This document shows positions 9,441-18,135 of a stretch of DNA of 64,000 bases, piece after piece. Position numbers and translations under genes: made by a program. Within the stretch, counting starts at the first letter, position 1, and the number at the start of each line of letters is the position of its first letter. This DNA is from Anaerolineae bacterium (GTDB taxonomy: Bacteria; Chloroflexota; Anaerolineae; 4572-78; J111), in NCBI GenBank assembly GCA_023382535.1, contig JAHDWA010000002.1, positions 434,001 through 498,000 of the forward strand. Reading direction: 5' to 3'. The notes below the pieces were generated by a model. The model was not told the DNA's origin. It saw only the letters and a list, made by a program, of their open reading frames with translations, and did no database searches.

Positions 9441-11015
9441 TCACTCCATCCCCGGTCCCACACTTTGGGTCTCAATCACGCCGGGCTGAAATTGGTAATG
9501 GTACACATCCACCCGGGTAAAATGAGCCTGGCCAACCAGGCGGGCGTGGGTATCGAGCCAGGCGCGAGTCAGACGGCGGTTATCCCAGGCATCCTCTTCA
9601 GATACGACCAGCCAGAGGTCGCTCAAGTCGGCAGTGAGAGCGGTCATTTCGGCGTCAACCTCGGCTTCCGTTTTGCCGTTGTTGGTCCATAACCCCTCCA
9701 GGATTTTGTACTTACCGGGGTAGTAATACCTGAGCGTGTAGCGCAGGTATGGCATTTGCAGCATAATCGGCGAGGTAGGTTGGGGATGGCTGGCCAAATA
9801 GGCCGCCGCTGCCCGGAAGTCGGCTTTGATCGGCTGGCGCTGCTGCTGCCAAATACCCAGCAGATTGATAACCAACACCAGGCCCAGGCATAATCCGGCC
9901 AGCAGTCGCGAATAGCGCCGCATGAGGACTAGCCCCACAGCAACCAAGAGGTAAAAACCGGGCACGATATAAATTAGATAACGATCTTCAAAAACGGCGA
10001 CGCGAAGCGAGATGAAGTAGACGACCAGTAGGGGGAGAAGGACCCAGCCGGCCAGGATGAGGCGTGAAACATTAGACGTGAAACGGGGGGCATAATTTGC
10101 CGGCGGCCGGCGGCCAGAGGTCAGCGGTCCGGGTAATAGAAGACCGCACAGCCACAGAAAAACGAACAGGATGATGGCCGTCAGGCCGAGAAAACGCACC
10201 AGTCCGCTGCTGTAAAGTTGCAACAAGGTATAAATCTGTTTATCGAGGGAATAAAAAGGATGGCCGCTTTGAAAACTGTTCCACCACAGCGGTGCTTGCC
10301 ACAGGGCCAGGGGCAAATAGGGCAGAGTTAAGCAGCCCATACTCACAAGCCAGCCCCGCCAGTGGCGCCGCCATTCGGCAGGGTGCAGCCAGGCAACCAA
10401 ACCATAGACAATCAGCATCAAGGGGGCCAGGATGTGAGTATAAAAGGAGTGGGTCGTGGCGACGACGAACACCGCCCACCAAACCCAATTTTTTCTCACT
10501 CCCCCTTCAAGGAGAAGGGTTGGGGAGGGGGTCAAGGCTTTGAGATAGGCAATAAATGCCAAAACGACAAGCGCCAGGAGCAGGGTATACATTTTGGCCT
10601 CTTGCCCATACCAAACCAGATAGGGCGAAGTAGCCAGCAATAGACCCAGCAGCAGCGCCACCCGCCGGCCAAAACCGAGCTGGCGGGCCAGCACAAAACC
10701 AAGGGGCACAGCCAGTGCTCCGAGCAGCGCCGAGGGATAGCGCAGCGCAAACTCAGAGTTGCCGGTAACGTTGCGCCAGAAGCGCAGCCCTAAAAAGAAG
10801 AGGGGACCATTGTGCCCTTCTTGGAATAGGCCGGCAACCAACTGCGGCAGCGGCCAGTTGGAAAAGCGAATAGCATCAACTTCATCGCGCCACAAACTTT
10901 GTCCCGCCAGATTCATCGCGCGCAACAAAAAAGCGACCCAGGTGATGATCATGAGCACCGCCCGTGTCGCTTTGGTTGATTTTAGGATGCTTGAGGATAA
11001 AACTAGATTGGGCAA
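9441..11015 (-). CDS. Membrane glycosyltransferase, GT39/ArnT-like (GT-C fold)
   Basis: Multi-pass membrane protein with about ten hydrophobic segments. The first extracytoplasmic loop has SLWRDEVDAIRF, the acidic pair typical of GT-C enzymes that use polyprenyl-phosphate sugars. Likely adds a sugar to a lipid, protein or cell-surface polymer on the outer face. TTG at 11015 was chosen because GGAGGGGGAAAG precedes it and basic residues (STKATR) lead into the first membrane segment; ATG at 10952 is the alternative. The cytoplasmic or loop stretch TPSPTLLLEGGVRKN is encoded by an inserted repeat (10499-10533). It is coupled to recD2 one base downstream. Confidence 0.8.
   Translation of the reverse strand: MPNLVLSSSILKSTKATRAVLMIITWVAFLLRAMNLAGQSLWRDEVDAIRFSNWPLPQLVAGLFQEGHNGPLFFLGLRFWRNVTGNSEFALRYPSALLGALAVPLGFVLARQLGFGRRVALLLGLLLATSPYLVWYGQEAKMYTLLLALVVLAFIAYLKALTPSPTLLLEGGVRKNWVWWAVFVVATTHSFYTHILAPLMLIVYGLVAWLHPAEWRRHWRGWLVSMGCLTLPYLPLALWQAPLWWNSFQSGHPFYSLDKQIYTLLQLYSSGLVRFLGLTAIILFVFLWLCGLLLPGPLTSGRRPPANYAPRFTSNVSRLILAGWVLLPLLVVYFISLRVAVFEDRYLIYIVPGFYLLVAVGLVLMRRYSRLLAGLCLGLVLVINLLGIWQQQRQPIKADFRAAAAYLASHPQPTSPIMLQMPYLRYTLRYYYPGKYKILEGLWTNNGKTEAEVDAEMTALTADLSDLWLVVSEEDAWDNRRLTRAWLDTHARLVGQAHFTRVDVYHYQFQPGVIETQSVGPGME
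10499..10533. repeat. In-frame CCCCCTTCAAGG repeat in the GT39 gene
   Basis: A 33-base unit starting CCCCCTTCAAGG and ending GGGGTC matches the unit inside paaA at 21131-21165 at 29 of 33 positions and is read in the same frame (TPxxTLxLEGG). Confidence 0.75.
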
Positions 11016-11073
11016 TCGTCTTTCCCCCTCCACCTGCTCAGAATCCGGGCGCCTGAGAAGATGCTGTGAGGGT

Positions 11074-11667
11074 TTAATAACCTTCTTCTCGAATAATTTT
11101 ACTTCTTCCTCGAACGTAGACAAACAGTAAAAACAAGGGCACCAGCAAGAACAAACTGACTCCACAGCACAACCAGATGTAAGCGCCGGAAACAACGACC
11201 GTATCAATTAATTCTGCTTGATCCAGAATAAAATTGGAAGGACTGCCTTCCTCATCAACCGATGTTTCTTCTCTATCTCGACGGGAGACTGGCTCAGACG
11301 TGGGAGGTGCAGGCGCGATGGGAGCGCCGGCTTGGACTGCGGGTGGGGTTGCTCCCGGTGCAGCCTCAACCGGAACAACTGGCTGGGCTGGGGCCTGTTC
11401 AGCGGGAGCAGGTTGAATGGGAACCTGCTCGACAGGGAATTGGTCAATGGGCGAGAGGGGAGAAACCTGCTCGAAGCCGGGTTGGGCCAGCGGCGAAGCC
11501 GGCGACTGAAACAACATCTCGGCGTCAGCGTGAGGAGCGGCCAGCCAGAAGCTCAAAATTATAGCAGCGGTCAGCAGCAGCCCCATACGAATCCAGGCGG
11601 AGGCCAAACGGTGCGGCTGAATTTCTTGAAAAGCCTTCATGAAACGAAACGGAGCCGGTCGGCTCAT
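11074..11667 (-). CDS. Single-pass membrane protein with Pro/Gln/Ala-rich ectodomain
   Basis: Not recognised as a named family. ATG at 11667 is preceded by AAGGAG at a rather long spacing. The N-terminal 50 residues hold a basic stretch and a hydrophobic signal (MGLLLTAAIILSFWLAAPHA). The middle is low-complexity, rich in Pro, Ala, Gln and Val (EQVPIQPAPAEQAPAQP), followed by a charged stretch. A strong membrane anchor (IWLCCGVSLFLLVPLFLLFVYV) and a short basic tail (RGRSKIIREEGY) end the protein. Topology suggests an extracytoplasmic spacer anchored at the C-terminus. First gene of the operon with the GT39 enzyme and recD2. Confidence 0.6.
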   Translation of the reverse strand: MSRPAPFRFMKAFQEIQPHRLASAWIRMGLLLTAAIILSFWLAAPHADAEMLFQSPASPLAQPGFEQVSPLSPIDQFPVEQVPIQPAPAEQAPAQPVVPVEAAPGATPPAVQAGAPIAPAPPTSEPVSRRDREETSVDEEGSPSNFILDQAELIDTVVVSGAYIWLCCGVSLFLLVPLFLLFVYVRGRSKIIREEGY

Positions 11668-11771
11668 AGACTCAAAAACTCCTTCCTCATTAAGACAGCC
11701 GTAGCGCGAATGAGAGGAATCTCCAATTTGTTCCCGCAAACTGGAGCAGTAAAACCAGTAACGGCTGAGCT

Positions 11772-11801
11772 ATTATAGCAATGTCGAGAAGCTTTTGCCA
11801 A
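11772..11801 (-). promoter_or_regulatory. Promoter of the 11667-7058 operon
   Basis: TTGGCA (11796-11801), 18-base spacer, perfect TATAAT (11772-11777) on the minus strand. The start would fall near 11765, about 100 bases before the first gene. Confidence 0.75.
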
Positions 11802-11843
11802 TTCTACCCCGGCTAACAAACAGAATCGTCGAGCGCATAAAAC

Positions 11844-11873
11844 AAAAAATCGGCAAGCTAAAATTCCTTGCCG
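11844..11873 (-). terminator. Intrinsic terminator downstream of the polyamine amidohydrolase gene
   Basis: Arms 11851-11857 and 11867-11873 (CGGCAAG / CTTGCCG) with a 9-base loop, followed on the minus strand by ATTTTTTGTT. It separates the upstream transcript from the promoter at 11772-11801. Confidence 0.8.
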
Positions 11874-12203
11874 AGGCAAAAGCAACTGCGTATCCCCAAG
11901 CGGGCCATACCAGGACGATTATAAGTTTGTTAAACCAATTGCCTAAAAAACAAAGGGTGGGCCGCCGGTGGTTGGGCTGGGAACGACCAACATGCATAAA
12001 CAACCCAAAATTACCACCGAAAAGAACAACAAAATGGCTAGAATTAAAAGTTGTTGTCGCGAAATACTTCTCATAATAGTCTCAATGCACAAACTGAGTT
12101 GAAATTAACTGCCTGCCTTGAGCTTTTTCCATTGTACATTATCTTAGCTCAAAACGCAAGCTTTAGACTTCCTACGGAATTATTATGTCAACAGAGCAAT
12201 TTG
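11874..12203. other. 330-base intergenic stretch without recognised gene
   Basis: Lies between the amidohydrolase stop and its terminator. Short open frames exist on both strands, but none has a good ribosome site or family resemblance. It could be a long 3' UTR. No riboswitch consensus was recognised. Confidence 0.4.
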
Positions 12204-13256
12204 TCAAAGGAACCCCTGCAAAAAAGCGACTGCATTCTCACCCAAATGCTCCTGCAGATATCCTCCTTCTTGAATAATGACGGTCGGCATATCGAGGGCT
12301 GCAATTTGCAGGCCAATTTGGTGGATGCCGGCAGTAGTCAAGGTGAAGCCGCCTACGGGATCGCCGGCAAAAATATCGAATCCGGCGGAGACAAGCAAGT
12401 AGCGGGGAGCAAAAGCCCGGATTGTGGCCACTGCCTCGCCCAATGCAGCCAGGTAGGTTGTATCATCAACTCCTGGGGGGAGCGGCCAATTCTGATTGCA
12501 GCCTGCGCCTGCCCCTTCACCCCTTTCGTCGGCGCGGCCCCAGTAGTAAGGATATTCATTATCCGGGTCGGCGTGGAGGGAGCAAAACAGTACCGAGGGG
12601 TCGCTATAAAAAATGGCCTGAGTGCCGTTGCCGTGGTGGTAGTCAATATCCAGAATTGCAGCTGCCGCCTGTTGACCAGCCATGCTGGTATTGTTTTGCA
12701 GGTAACGTGCCGCAACAGCAGCATTGTTAAGGTAACAATAACCGCCATACAGGTCGGCAGCGGCGTGATGACCGGGCGGACGGCAAAGGGCATAAGTAAC
12801 CTGCTCGCCCGCATGTACAGCAGCGGCGGCGGCCAGGGCACATTGGGCACTCCAATAGGCCGCATCCCAGGTTCCGGCCAAAATGGGACTGTATGGATCA
12901 AAAGCGTAATAACCTTTTAGCCCGGGAAAGGTACGTGGTTTGGGACCGGTGTGCCGGGTGGCAAAGGTATCGGGGAAGAGACGGCTGCTCTTTGGCTGCC
13001 GGGCGCTTTCGGCATAAGCGCTTTGCAAAAATTCTAAAAAATCGGGCAGGTGGACCGCCAAAATCGGCTCAAGACCGCGGTCAACAGGCGCACTCATTAC
13101 CCCGAGTTGGGCTGCCTCTATCGCCTGCAAAATGATCTCCGCTCGCGCCGGTACCTCGTCCACAGCCAAAGGATAACCTTCGAGGTAGGCTTGGTTGGTT
13201 GCGTGCAATTTGTGCATGTCGGTATAAAAGACAGGTATCCTGCCTCTTTTTAACAT
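12204..13256 (-). CDS. Acetylpolyamine amidohydrolase / class II histone-deacetylase-like enzyme
   Basis: Zinc-dependent deacetylase of the arginase/deacetylase fold, most like acetylpolyamine amidohydrolase (AphA). The catalytic His pair is in CRPPGHHAAADLYGGYC. Zinc ligands are in AILDIDYHHGNGTQ and in the later SAGFDIFAGDP (Asp). Length (350 aa) and the long N-terminal insert (PARAEIILQAIEAAQLG...) match AphA rather than shorter AcuC proteins. AAGGA precedes the ATG at 7 bases. Probably deacetylates acetylated polyamines; other amide substrates are possible. Single-gene unit. Confidence 0.87.
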   Translation of the reverse strand: MLKRGRIPVFYTDMHKLHATNQAYLEGYPLAVDEVPARAEIILQAIEAAQLGVMSAPVDRGLEPILAVHLPDFLEFLQSAYAESARQPKSSRLFPDTFATRHTGPKPRTFPGLKGYYAFDPYSPILAGTWDAAYWSAQCALAAAAAVHAGEQVTYALCRPPGHHAAADLYGGYCYLNNAAVAARYLQNNTSMAGQQAAAAILDIDYHHGNGTQAIFYSDPSVLFCSLHADPDNEYPYYWGRADERGEGAGAGCNQNWPLPPGVDDTTYLAALGEAVATIRAFAPRYLLVSAGFDIFAGDPVGGFTLTTAGIHQIGLQIAALDMPTVIIQEGGYLQEHLGENAVAFLQGFL

Positions 13257-13328
13257 TTGACGATCCTTGGCTTGTATACTAAACTACTCTATGACTTGCC
13301 TGGCGCCACTATGAGTCAAAGTAGGATG

Positions 13329-13356
13329 ATTATATAATGACAACAACTGGCGACAA
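13329..13356 (-). promoter_or_regulatory. Putative promoter of the amidohydrolase gene
   Basis: TTGTCG, 16-base spacer, TATAAT (13329-13334) on the minus strand. The -10 lies in the palindrome ATTATATAAT, so a plus-strand TATAAT (13333-13338) overlaps it and might serve the divergent gene at 13515, though with no good -35. Confidence 0.45.
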
Positions 13357-13514
13357 ACTGCGCCTTCTGTTTGTTCAGCCCGGCTTGGTGATGCCTCGAT
13401 GGTAAATGGCGGCCAATAGGGTTTGCTCGTATTGCTAAAAGTCGGTAGAATCGGAGTTGGTAAAAACTTTGTCTCGAAAGAGTGGAGAACTGGCTGGAAG
13501 CCAGGACAATATTT

Positions 13515-15191
13515 ATGAGCAATCAAGCTGGTAATAAAGATATCATTATCAATAAAACGCTGTGGTCCTTGGTCCAACAGAATCACCTGACTCCGGAAGA
13601 AGTGGCCCAGTTACGCCTTTCTCATCTGCACCTGGCGGGTAAAAATCCGAGTATTAGTTTTACGCCTGAAGGTCAGCAGGAGCCTAAAGTAGTCGTCTTG
13701 GATATGGATACGCACCGGGCGCTGGTCAGTTGGCTGGTTAACCGGCCCGACTCGACCGGCGATTTCCTGTTCCCCGGCAGCGGTAGTGAAGCGATGAGTC
13801 CGGCAGAAATTCGGCACGCCCTTGAACAAGCCGAAGCTTCAGCTTCTGCTCCCGACCCCGCCTCTACCGCTCCTGTACCGACTACCCCCCCTGAGGCTGA
13901 ACCGTCCACCGAGGTGCCGCCCCCAGGTACTGCTTCCAGGCCGGTCAGGCCGCTCTCTCGACCGGAAATGGGCGCCCCCCCCCCCGGTGTTGGAGCTGCC
14001 CCGGCTGTCTTTGTGCCGCCGACAATTCCGGAAGCAGAAGAGCCGACCAGCGCCCCTTTGCCTGCATCTGGACCTAATCCTTCTACGCCGCCGTCCCCCT
14101 CCAGACCCGTGGCTCCGCCAAGGCCGCCTTCGGGGCCAATGAGTCGGCCGGAACCGCCGCCATCGGCAGCAAGCCAGGATCAACCCGGTGCTACCCCTCC
14201 CGGTAAAGAGGACGCTCCTGAACAACCAGCCGAGATGGATCAAACCATGCTGGCTGCAAAAAAGCCAGGGGATCAAGGTGCATCTCCCCTTGAAAAGCCG
14301 AAAGAGCAGGCCACGGAGGCTCCGGCCAAAAAAGAAGCCAAAGTTGAGCCGCCCCTGGCCGTTAAAAAAGTTCAACCGCCGCTGGCCGCCCAAAAGGATA
14401 AGCGCCCGGCTTCGCAGATGCCGCCCCTGCAGCCGGACCGGTCGCGTTTGCTTATGCCTGGAATTATTGCCCTGGTCCTGGTCTGCGCCGTTTGCCTGGC
14501 CGGAGGGTGGTTCATCGGCCAGAGCGAGTCCGGCGGCCAAATTTTGGCCTCACTGGGTTGGTCTGGCGAGTCGCCTCAAACTGAAGCCACAGCAGAAGCC
14601 ACGGAGGAAACGGGCGAAACCGTTGTCTTCGAGTCGGCCCTGCCAACGCCAACCCTGCCTCCGACCAATACGCCTACGCCGTTCCCGGCGACTAACACGC
14701 CGCCGCCAACGGATACCGCCACGCCAACTCCTATCCCTGATACGCCCACGCCGGCGGCAACAGATACTCCCACCCCAACCGACACGCCTGAGCCAACCGA
14801 TACCCCTGAAGCGGTGGAGGAGGAAGCCACCGAAGAACCACCCGCCCCACCCACGCCAGGGTTTAAATATCCGGCACCGGAATTGGTGGAACCCAGAGAT
14901 GGGTTTGCCTTTATTCAGGGGAACACCATCGTGTTGCGCTGGAATCCGGTAGATTTGGCTCCAGATGAGCAGTATGCCGTGCGCCTGGTATATACCTATC
15001 AGGGACAACCGACCTATCAAGGAGCCAACATTAAGGACCCGCAGTGGACTGTCCCTCTTTCGCTCTTTGGCCAGATAGATGGCCCCGATAATCGCTACGA
15101 GTGGTTTGTGGTGGTCGAGCGGCTGAATGACGACGGCTCCGGCACAGCCATCAGCCCCGAAAGCGAGCGCCGGATCTTTACCTGGAGGTAA
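13515..15191 (+). CDS. Membrane protein: integrase-like N-terminus, TM, Pro/Thr linker, beta-sandwich-like C-terminus
   Basis: 558 aa from ATG at 13515 (AGGA upstream). Residues 1-95 resemble the middle of a tyrosine recombinase core (LTPEEVAQLRLSHLHL ... VVVLDMDTHRALVSWLVNRP ... FLFPG), but the usual catalytic Arg is absent. A long Pro/Ala-rich acidic/basic cytoplasmic stretch follows to about 312. One membrane segment lies at about 314-336 (GIIALVLVCAVCLAGGWFIG). A repetitive linker of PTPT/DTPTP type spans about 375-447. The C-terminal 110 residues (PELVEPRDGFAF ... LRWNPVDLAPDEQYAVRL ... YEWFVVVERL) look like the fibronectin-like domain common in Chloroflexota surface proteins. Function unknown; a structural or sensory surface protein is likely. 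Confidence 0.7.
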   Translation: MSNQAGNKDIIINKTLWSLVQQNHLTPEEVAQLRLSHLHLAGKNPSISFTPEGQQEPKVVVLDMDTHRALVSWLVNRPDSTGDFLFPGSGSEAMSPAEIRHALEQAEASASAPDPASTAPVPTTPPEAEPSTEVPPPGTASRPVRPLSRPEMGAPPPGVGAAPAVFVPPTIPEAEEPTSAPLPASGPNPSTPPSPSRPVAPPRPPSGPMSRPEPPPSAASQDQPGATPPGKEDAPEQPAEMDQTMLAAKKPGDQGASPLEKPKEQATEAPAKKEAKVEPPLAVKKVQPPLAAQKDKRPASQMPPLQPDRSRLLMPGIIALVLVCAVCLAGGWFIGQSESGGQILASLGWSGESPQTEATAEATEETGETVVFESALPTPTLPPTNTPTPFPATNTPPPTDTATPTPIPDTPTPAATDTPTPTDTPEPTDTPEAVEEEATEEPPAPPTPGFKYPAPELVEPRDGFAFIQGNTIVLRWNPVDLAPDEQYAVRLVYTYQGQPTYQGANIKDPQWTVPLSLFGQIDGPDNRYEWFVVVERLNDDGSGTAISPESERRIFTWR

Positions 15192-15210
15192 CTCTAGTAC
15201 ATCTAGGTGG

Positions 15211-15290
15211 AAGTAAGTCGCTGGTTTGTAGTAACGGCTTTAGCCACCTAGACCCCTGAAGGGGTTACTACGTACTCTGGAGTTACTTAC
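15211..15290. repeat. Nested inverted repeat (GTAGTAAC type)
   Basis: GTAGTAAC (15228-15235) pairs with GTTACTAC (15264-15271), with CCCCTGAAGGGG inside and AAGTAA/TTACTT flanks outside. It precedes the bidirectional terminator. Confidence 0.5.
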
Positions 15291-15327
15291 GCCGCCATGT
15301 ATTAGTTACTCGTTGTGTTAAAACGAC

Positions 15328-15356
15328 AAAGCCTCGACTAAATAGGTCGAGGCTTT
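15328..15356. terminator. Bidirectional intrinsic terminator
   Basis: AAAGCCTCGAC / GTCGAGGCTTT (15328-15338 and 15346-15356) with a 7-base loop. It lies between the convergent gene at 13515 and the end of the aromatic operon, with A/T tracts on both sides. Confidence 0.85.
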
Positions 15357-15375
15357 ATTGCTGGTACGGCAGACC

Positions 15376-16812
15376 TCACTGCGTTTTAACCACCACGGCT
15401 TTAGTGGCCATATAATGGTCAATTGCCTCGATGCCATGCTCCTGGCCAACACCACTCTGCTTGAAGCCACCAAAGGGCAGCTCATCATAAATTTTGGCCA
15501 CGCTGTTGATCCAGGTATAACCTGCTTCTAATCGTTCGGCAGCGCGCATCGCTTTGTTCAGATCTCGTGTCCAGATGGATGACCCCAGGCCAAAGATAGA
15601 ACTATTGGCCCGGGCAAGCGCTTCATCCAAATCTTTGACAGGCACAATGGGCACTGCCGGGCCAAAGACTTCTTCGGTTAGCACCCGCGAGTCAGGAGCA
15701 ACTTCGGCCAAGACGGTGGGCAGGTAGAAGTTGCCCCGTTCGTACTGCGTCCCCTCTGGCCGTCGCCCTCCGGCAAGGAGCTTTGCCCCTCGTTCAACCG
15801 CGTCCTGCACCTGGGCTTCGATTTCGGCTCGCTGGCCGGGGGTGTGCAGCGGCCCTAGGCGCGACCCAGCCTCCAGACCCGGCCCTACTGTCAATTTTTT
15901 AACTTTGGCTACCAGTTTAGCGGCAAACTCGTCGGCCACAGCCTCGAAGACAAAAATACGTTTGATGGCCAGGCAGGCCTGGCCGCAGTTGAAAAAGCGA
16001 CCGACCGAGGCCGCGCTGACTGCCTGATCAATATCGGCATCATCACAGACAATCAGCGGATCAGAGCCGCCCAATTCCAGGGTGACGCGCTTGATGGTTT
16101 TGGCCGCGCTGGCCATCACCTGCCGTCCCACCTCGGTCGAGCCGGTGAAGCCGATTTTTGCCACCTGGGGGTGCTCAATCAACGCCTGGCCCACCACGCT
16201 GCCCTGGCCGGTGACGCAGTTCAGGACTCCAGCCGGCAGGCCGGCCCGGCTCATTAATTCGATCACCCGCAGGTCGGTCAACGGAGTTGTCTCCGCCGGT
16301 TTGACCACCATTGTATTGCCTGCTACCAGCGCCGGCCCAACTTTATTGCCCATCAGCGAGACTGGAAAATTCCAGGGGACAATAGCCGCGCAGACGCCAT
16401 AAGGCCGCTTCAGGATCAGGCCGTGGGCCTTTTGGTCCAGGTTAGGGACGTAACCGCCGCGCAGATTTTTAGCCAATCCGGCATAATGCTCGATGGTGTG
16501 AGCAAAGCGGTGGATTTCCATTTGAGCTTCGGCCAGGGGCTTACCCTGTTCGCAGGTCAGCAGGTGCGCCAGTTCCGCCACGTTCGCCCGGATGGCCTCG
16601 ACTGCCTTGTACAAGATCGCGCCTCGCTTGGCCGCCGGGGTATCCCACCAGCCCGGAAAGGCGTCCGCCGCCGCTTGCACCGCCGTATTCACATCTTCCA
16701 CCGTCCCGCGCGGGGTCGTGTCAACCACTTCGCCGGTAGCCGGGTTAACCACTTCGTGAATGCTGCTGCCCGTAGATTGGACATATTCACTGTTAATAAA
16801 GTGCGTCGCCAT
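15376..16812 (-). CDS. Aldehyde dehydrogenase, last gene of the aromatic operon
   Basis: NAD(P)-dependent aldehyde dehydrogenase, 478 aa. The Rossmann/substrate region IVPWNFPVSLMGNKVGPAL, the conserved LELGGSDP, the catalytic Cys in NCGQACLA (near residue 275) and EEVFGPAVPI are all present. In a PaaZ-type pathway a separate aldehyde dehydrogenase oxidises the ring-opened semialdehyde-CoA; this or its paralogue at 22809 could do that, as no PaaZ fusion is present. The exact substrate cannot be read from sequence. Confidence 0.85.
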   Translation of the reverse strand: MATHFINSEYVQSTGSSIHEVVNPATGEVVDTTPRGTVEDVNTAVQAAADAFPGWWDTPAAKRGAILYKAVEAIRANVAELAHLLTCEQGKPLAEAQMEIHRFAHTIEHYAGLAKNLRGGYVPNLDQKAHGLILKRPYGVCAAIVPWNFPVSLMGNKVGPALVAGNTMVVKPAETTPLTDLRVIELMSRAGLPAGVLNCVTGQGSVVGQALIEHPQVAKIGFTGSTEVGRQVMASAAKTIKRVTLELGGSDPLIVCDDADIDQAVSAASVGRFFNCGQACLAIKRIFVFEAVADEFAAKLVAKVKKLTVGPGLEAGSRLGPLHTPGQRAEIEAQVQDAVERGAKLLAGGRRPEGTQYERGNFYLPTVLAEVAPDSRVLTEEVFGPAVPIVPVKDLDEALARANSSIFGLGSSIWTRDLNKAMRAAERLEAGYTWINSVAKIYDELPFGGFKQSGVGQEHGIEAIDHYMATKAVVVKTQ

Positions 16813-16876
16813 TGCTTCAATTCCTTAAAAGATTAAATCTGTTGTCAATCAGCTAAAGATCATGACATTTCACGAT

Positions 16877-17395
16877 TTACGTTTCAACCAATGCTTTTCG
16901 ATAATTCTTCGCCAACTCCTGATAAACCTCTGTTGCTGTAGCAACATGGTGTCGTGCTTCCTGGGACATGGGGCCTTTGATTTGAGCCGGCACGCCGGCG
17001 GCCAGGGTATCGGGTGGAATGACTTGATTCTCGCGGACCACACTCCCGGCGGCGATGAGCGCCCGCTCGCCGACTACCGCCCCGTCCAGTACGGTCGCAT
17101 TCATTCCCACCAGAGCACCGGCCTCGATCCGGCACGCTTCCAGCACCACCGCATGGCCGATGGTCACATCTGGCCCGACAATCGCCGGGTTCTCCACGCT
17201 GACGTGAATGACGACGTTATCCTGAATGCTGCTCCGCTCGCCAATGATAATTTGATTCTCATCGCCCCGTAACACTGCCCCAAACCAGATATTGGCCCCG
17301 GCTTTGATAGTGACATCTCCGGCGATGACCGCAGTCGGGGCGATGAAGGCATCTTCAGCGATTTGAGGGCGCTTACCGTTGTATTCAATAATCAT
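16877..17395 (-). CDS. PaaY-like left-handed beta-helix protein (gamma-carbonic-anhydrase family)
   Basis: 172 aa with hexapeptide repeats of the left-handed beta-helix from about residue 10 to 140. In gamma carbonic anhydrases and PaaY three His bind zinc. Here His is seen in VVIHVSVENP and in TIGHAVVLEAC, but the third ligand position (usually GHxxxLHGC) is Glu (LEAC). PaaY is a thioesterase linked to phenylacetate catabolism; the neighbours support such a repair role, but the altered metal site makes activity uncertain. Its ATG overlaps the stop of the preceding gene by 4 bases. Confidence 0.75.
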   Translation of the reverse strand: MIIEYNGKRPQIAEDAFIAPTAVIAGDVTIKAGANIWFGAVLRGDENQIIIGERSSIQDNVVIHVSVENPAIVGPDVTIGHAVVLEACRIEAGALVGMNATVLDGAVVGERALIAAGSVVRENQVIPPDTLAAGVPAQIKGPMSQEARHHVATATEVYQELAKNYRKALVET

Positions 17396-18126
17396 ACGAT
17401 AATTTGCTTGCCATCCTCTGCGTATTCAAATTCAAGACTCGCCAACCGGTTAAACATATCATCGCTCATGTGAGTGATGACAATCCGCTCGCACTCCAGT
17501 GCTGCCCGGTGGGCTAACAGCGTCTGGTAATCCAGGTGATACTTCATCTTCTTTTCAAAAAAGTATGCTTCGCAGATAAACAGGTGTGCTCCTTTGGCGG
17601 CACTGACCAGCGACTCTGTCCATTCAGTGTCGCCTGAATAGGCCAGGACTCTCCCGCCACACTCAATTCGTAGAGCGAAAGGTGGCGCGCCGCTGGCATG
17701 CACAACCTGGTAGGGTGTAATCACCAATGGACCTATCTCAACCGGTTTGCCGTGAACAAATTCGACATAGGTCGTCGAAAATTGCTGCTCAACTTGAGAA
17801 GAACCGGGAAAGAGCACCTCCTGCGCTTCCCGGACTCGCCGCTCCAATCCAGGCGGGCCAGCCAGCACTAACGGCTGACAACGCTTTGAGATAAGTTGAG
17901 CGTCGAGGAGAAAGAAGGGGATACCTCCAAAGTGGTCGCCGTGCAAATGCGTAATGAGAATAATTCCTACTTGCGTCGGATTCACTTTCCAGCGTTTCAG
18001 ACCAATCAGCGCCGAAGTCCCGCAGTCCAAAAGGAACTCCGTTTCTCCGGCAACCACATGGATACATGCTTGGAGTCTGCCGCCGCTGCCAAAGGTGTCA
18101 CCGCTGCCCAGAAACCTGACTTTCAC
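17392..18126 (-). CDS. Metallo-beta-lactamase-fold hydrolase (RNase Z/ElaC-like)
   Basis: 244 aa, metal-binding motif THLHGDHFGG near residue 60, later His/Asp ligands in VVHASGAPPFALRIE, AYSGDTEWT and VITHMSDDM. The family includes tRNase Z and small-molecule hydrolases. Located between a crotonase and the PaaY-like gene in the aromatic operon, so a hydrolase acting on a CoA-thioester or lactone intermediate is more likely than tRNA processing. It overlaps paaY-like by ATGA, which suggests translational coupling. Confidence 0.72.
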   Translation of the reverse strand: MKVRFLGSGDTFGSGGRLQACIHVVAGETEFLLDCGTSALIGLKRWKVNPTQVGIILITHLHGDHFGGIPFFLLDAQLISKRCQPLVLAGPPGLERRVREAQEVLFPGSSQVEQQFSTTYVEFVHGKPVEIGPLVITPYQVVHASGAPPFALRIECGGRVLAYSGDTEWTESLVSAAKGAHLFICEAYFFEKKMKYHLDYQTLLAHRAALECERIVITHMSDDMFNRLASLEFEYAEDGKQIIV

Positions 18127-18135
18127 TGTTCTGTT

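Noticed and set aside
11773..12003. Minus-strand frame of 76 codons with a hydrophobic stretch
   Set aside because: Spans a terminator and a promoter, no ribosome site.
11844..12060. Possible riboswitch (cyclic dinucleotide type) upstream of the terminator
   Set aside because: No conserved core could be matched; only the terminator hairpin is supported.
14576..14854. Minus-strand frame coding for Gly/Val/Ser repeats
   Set aside because: Reverse reading of the Pro/Thr linker of the plus-strand membrane protein.
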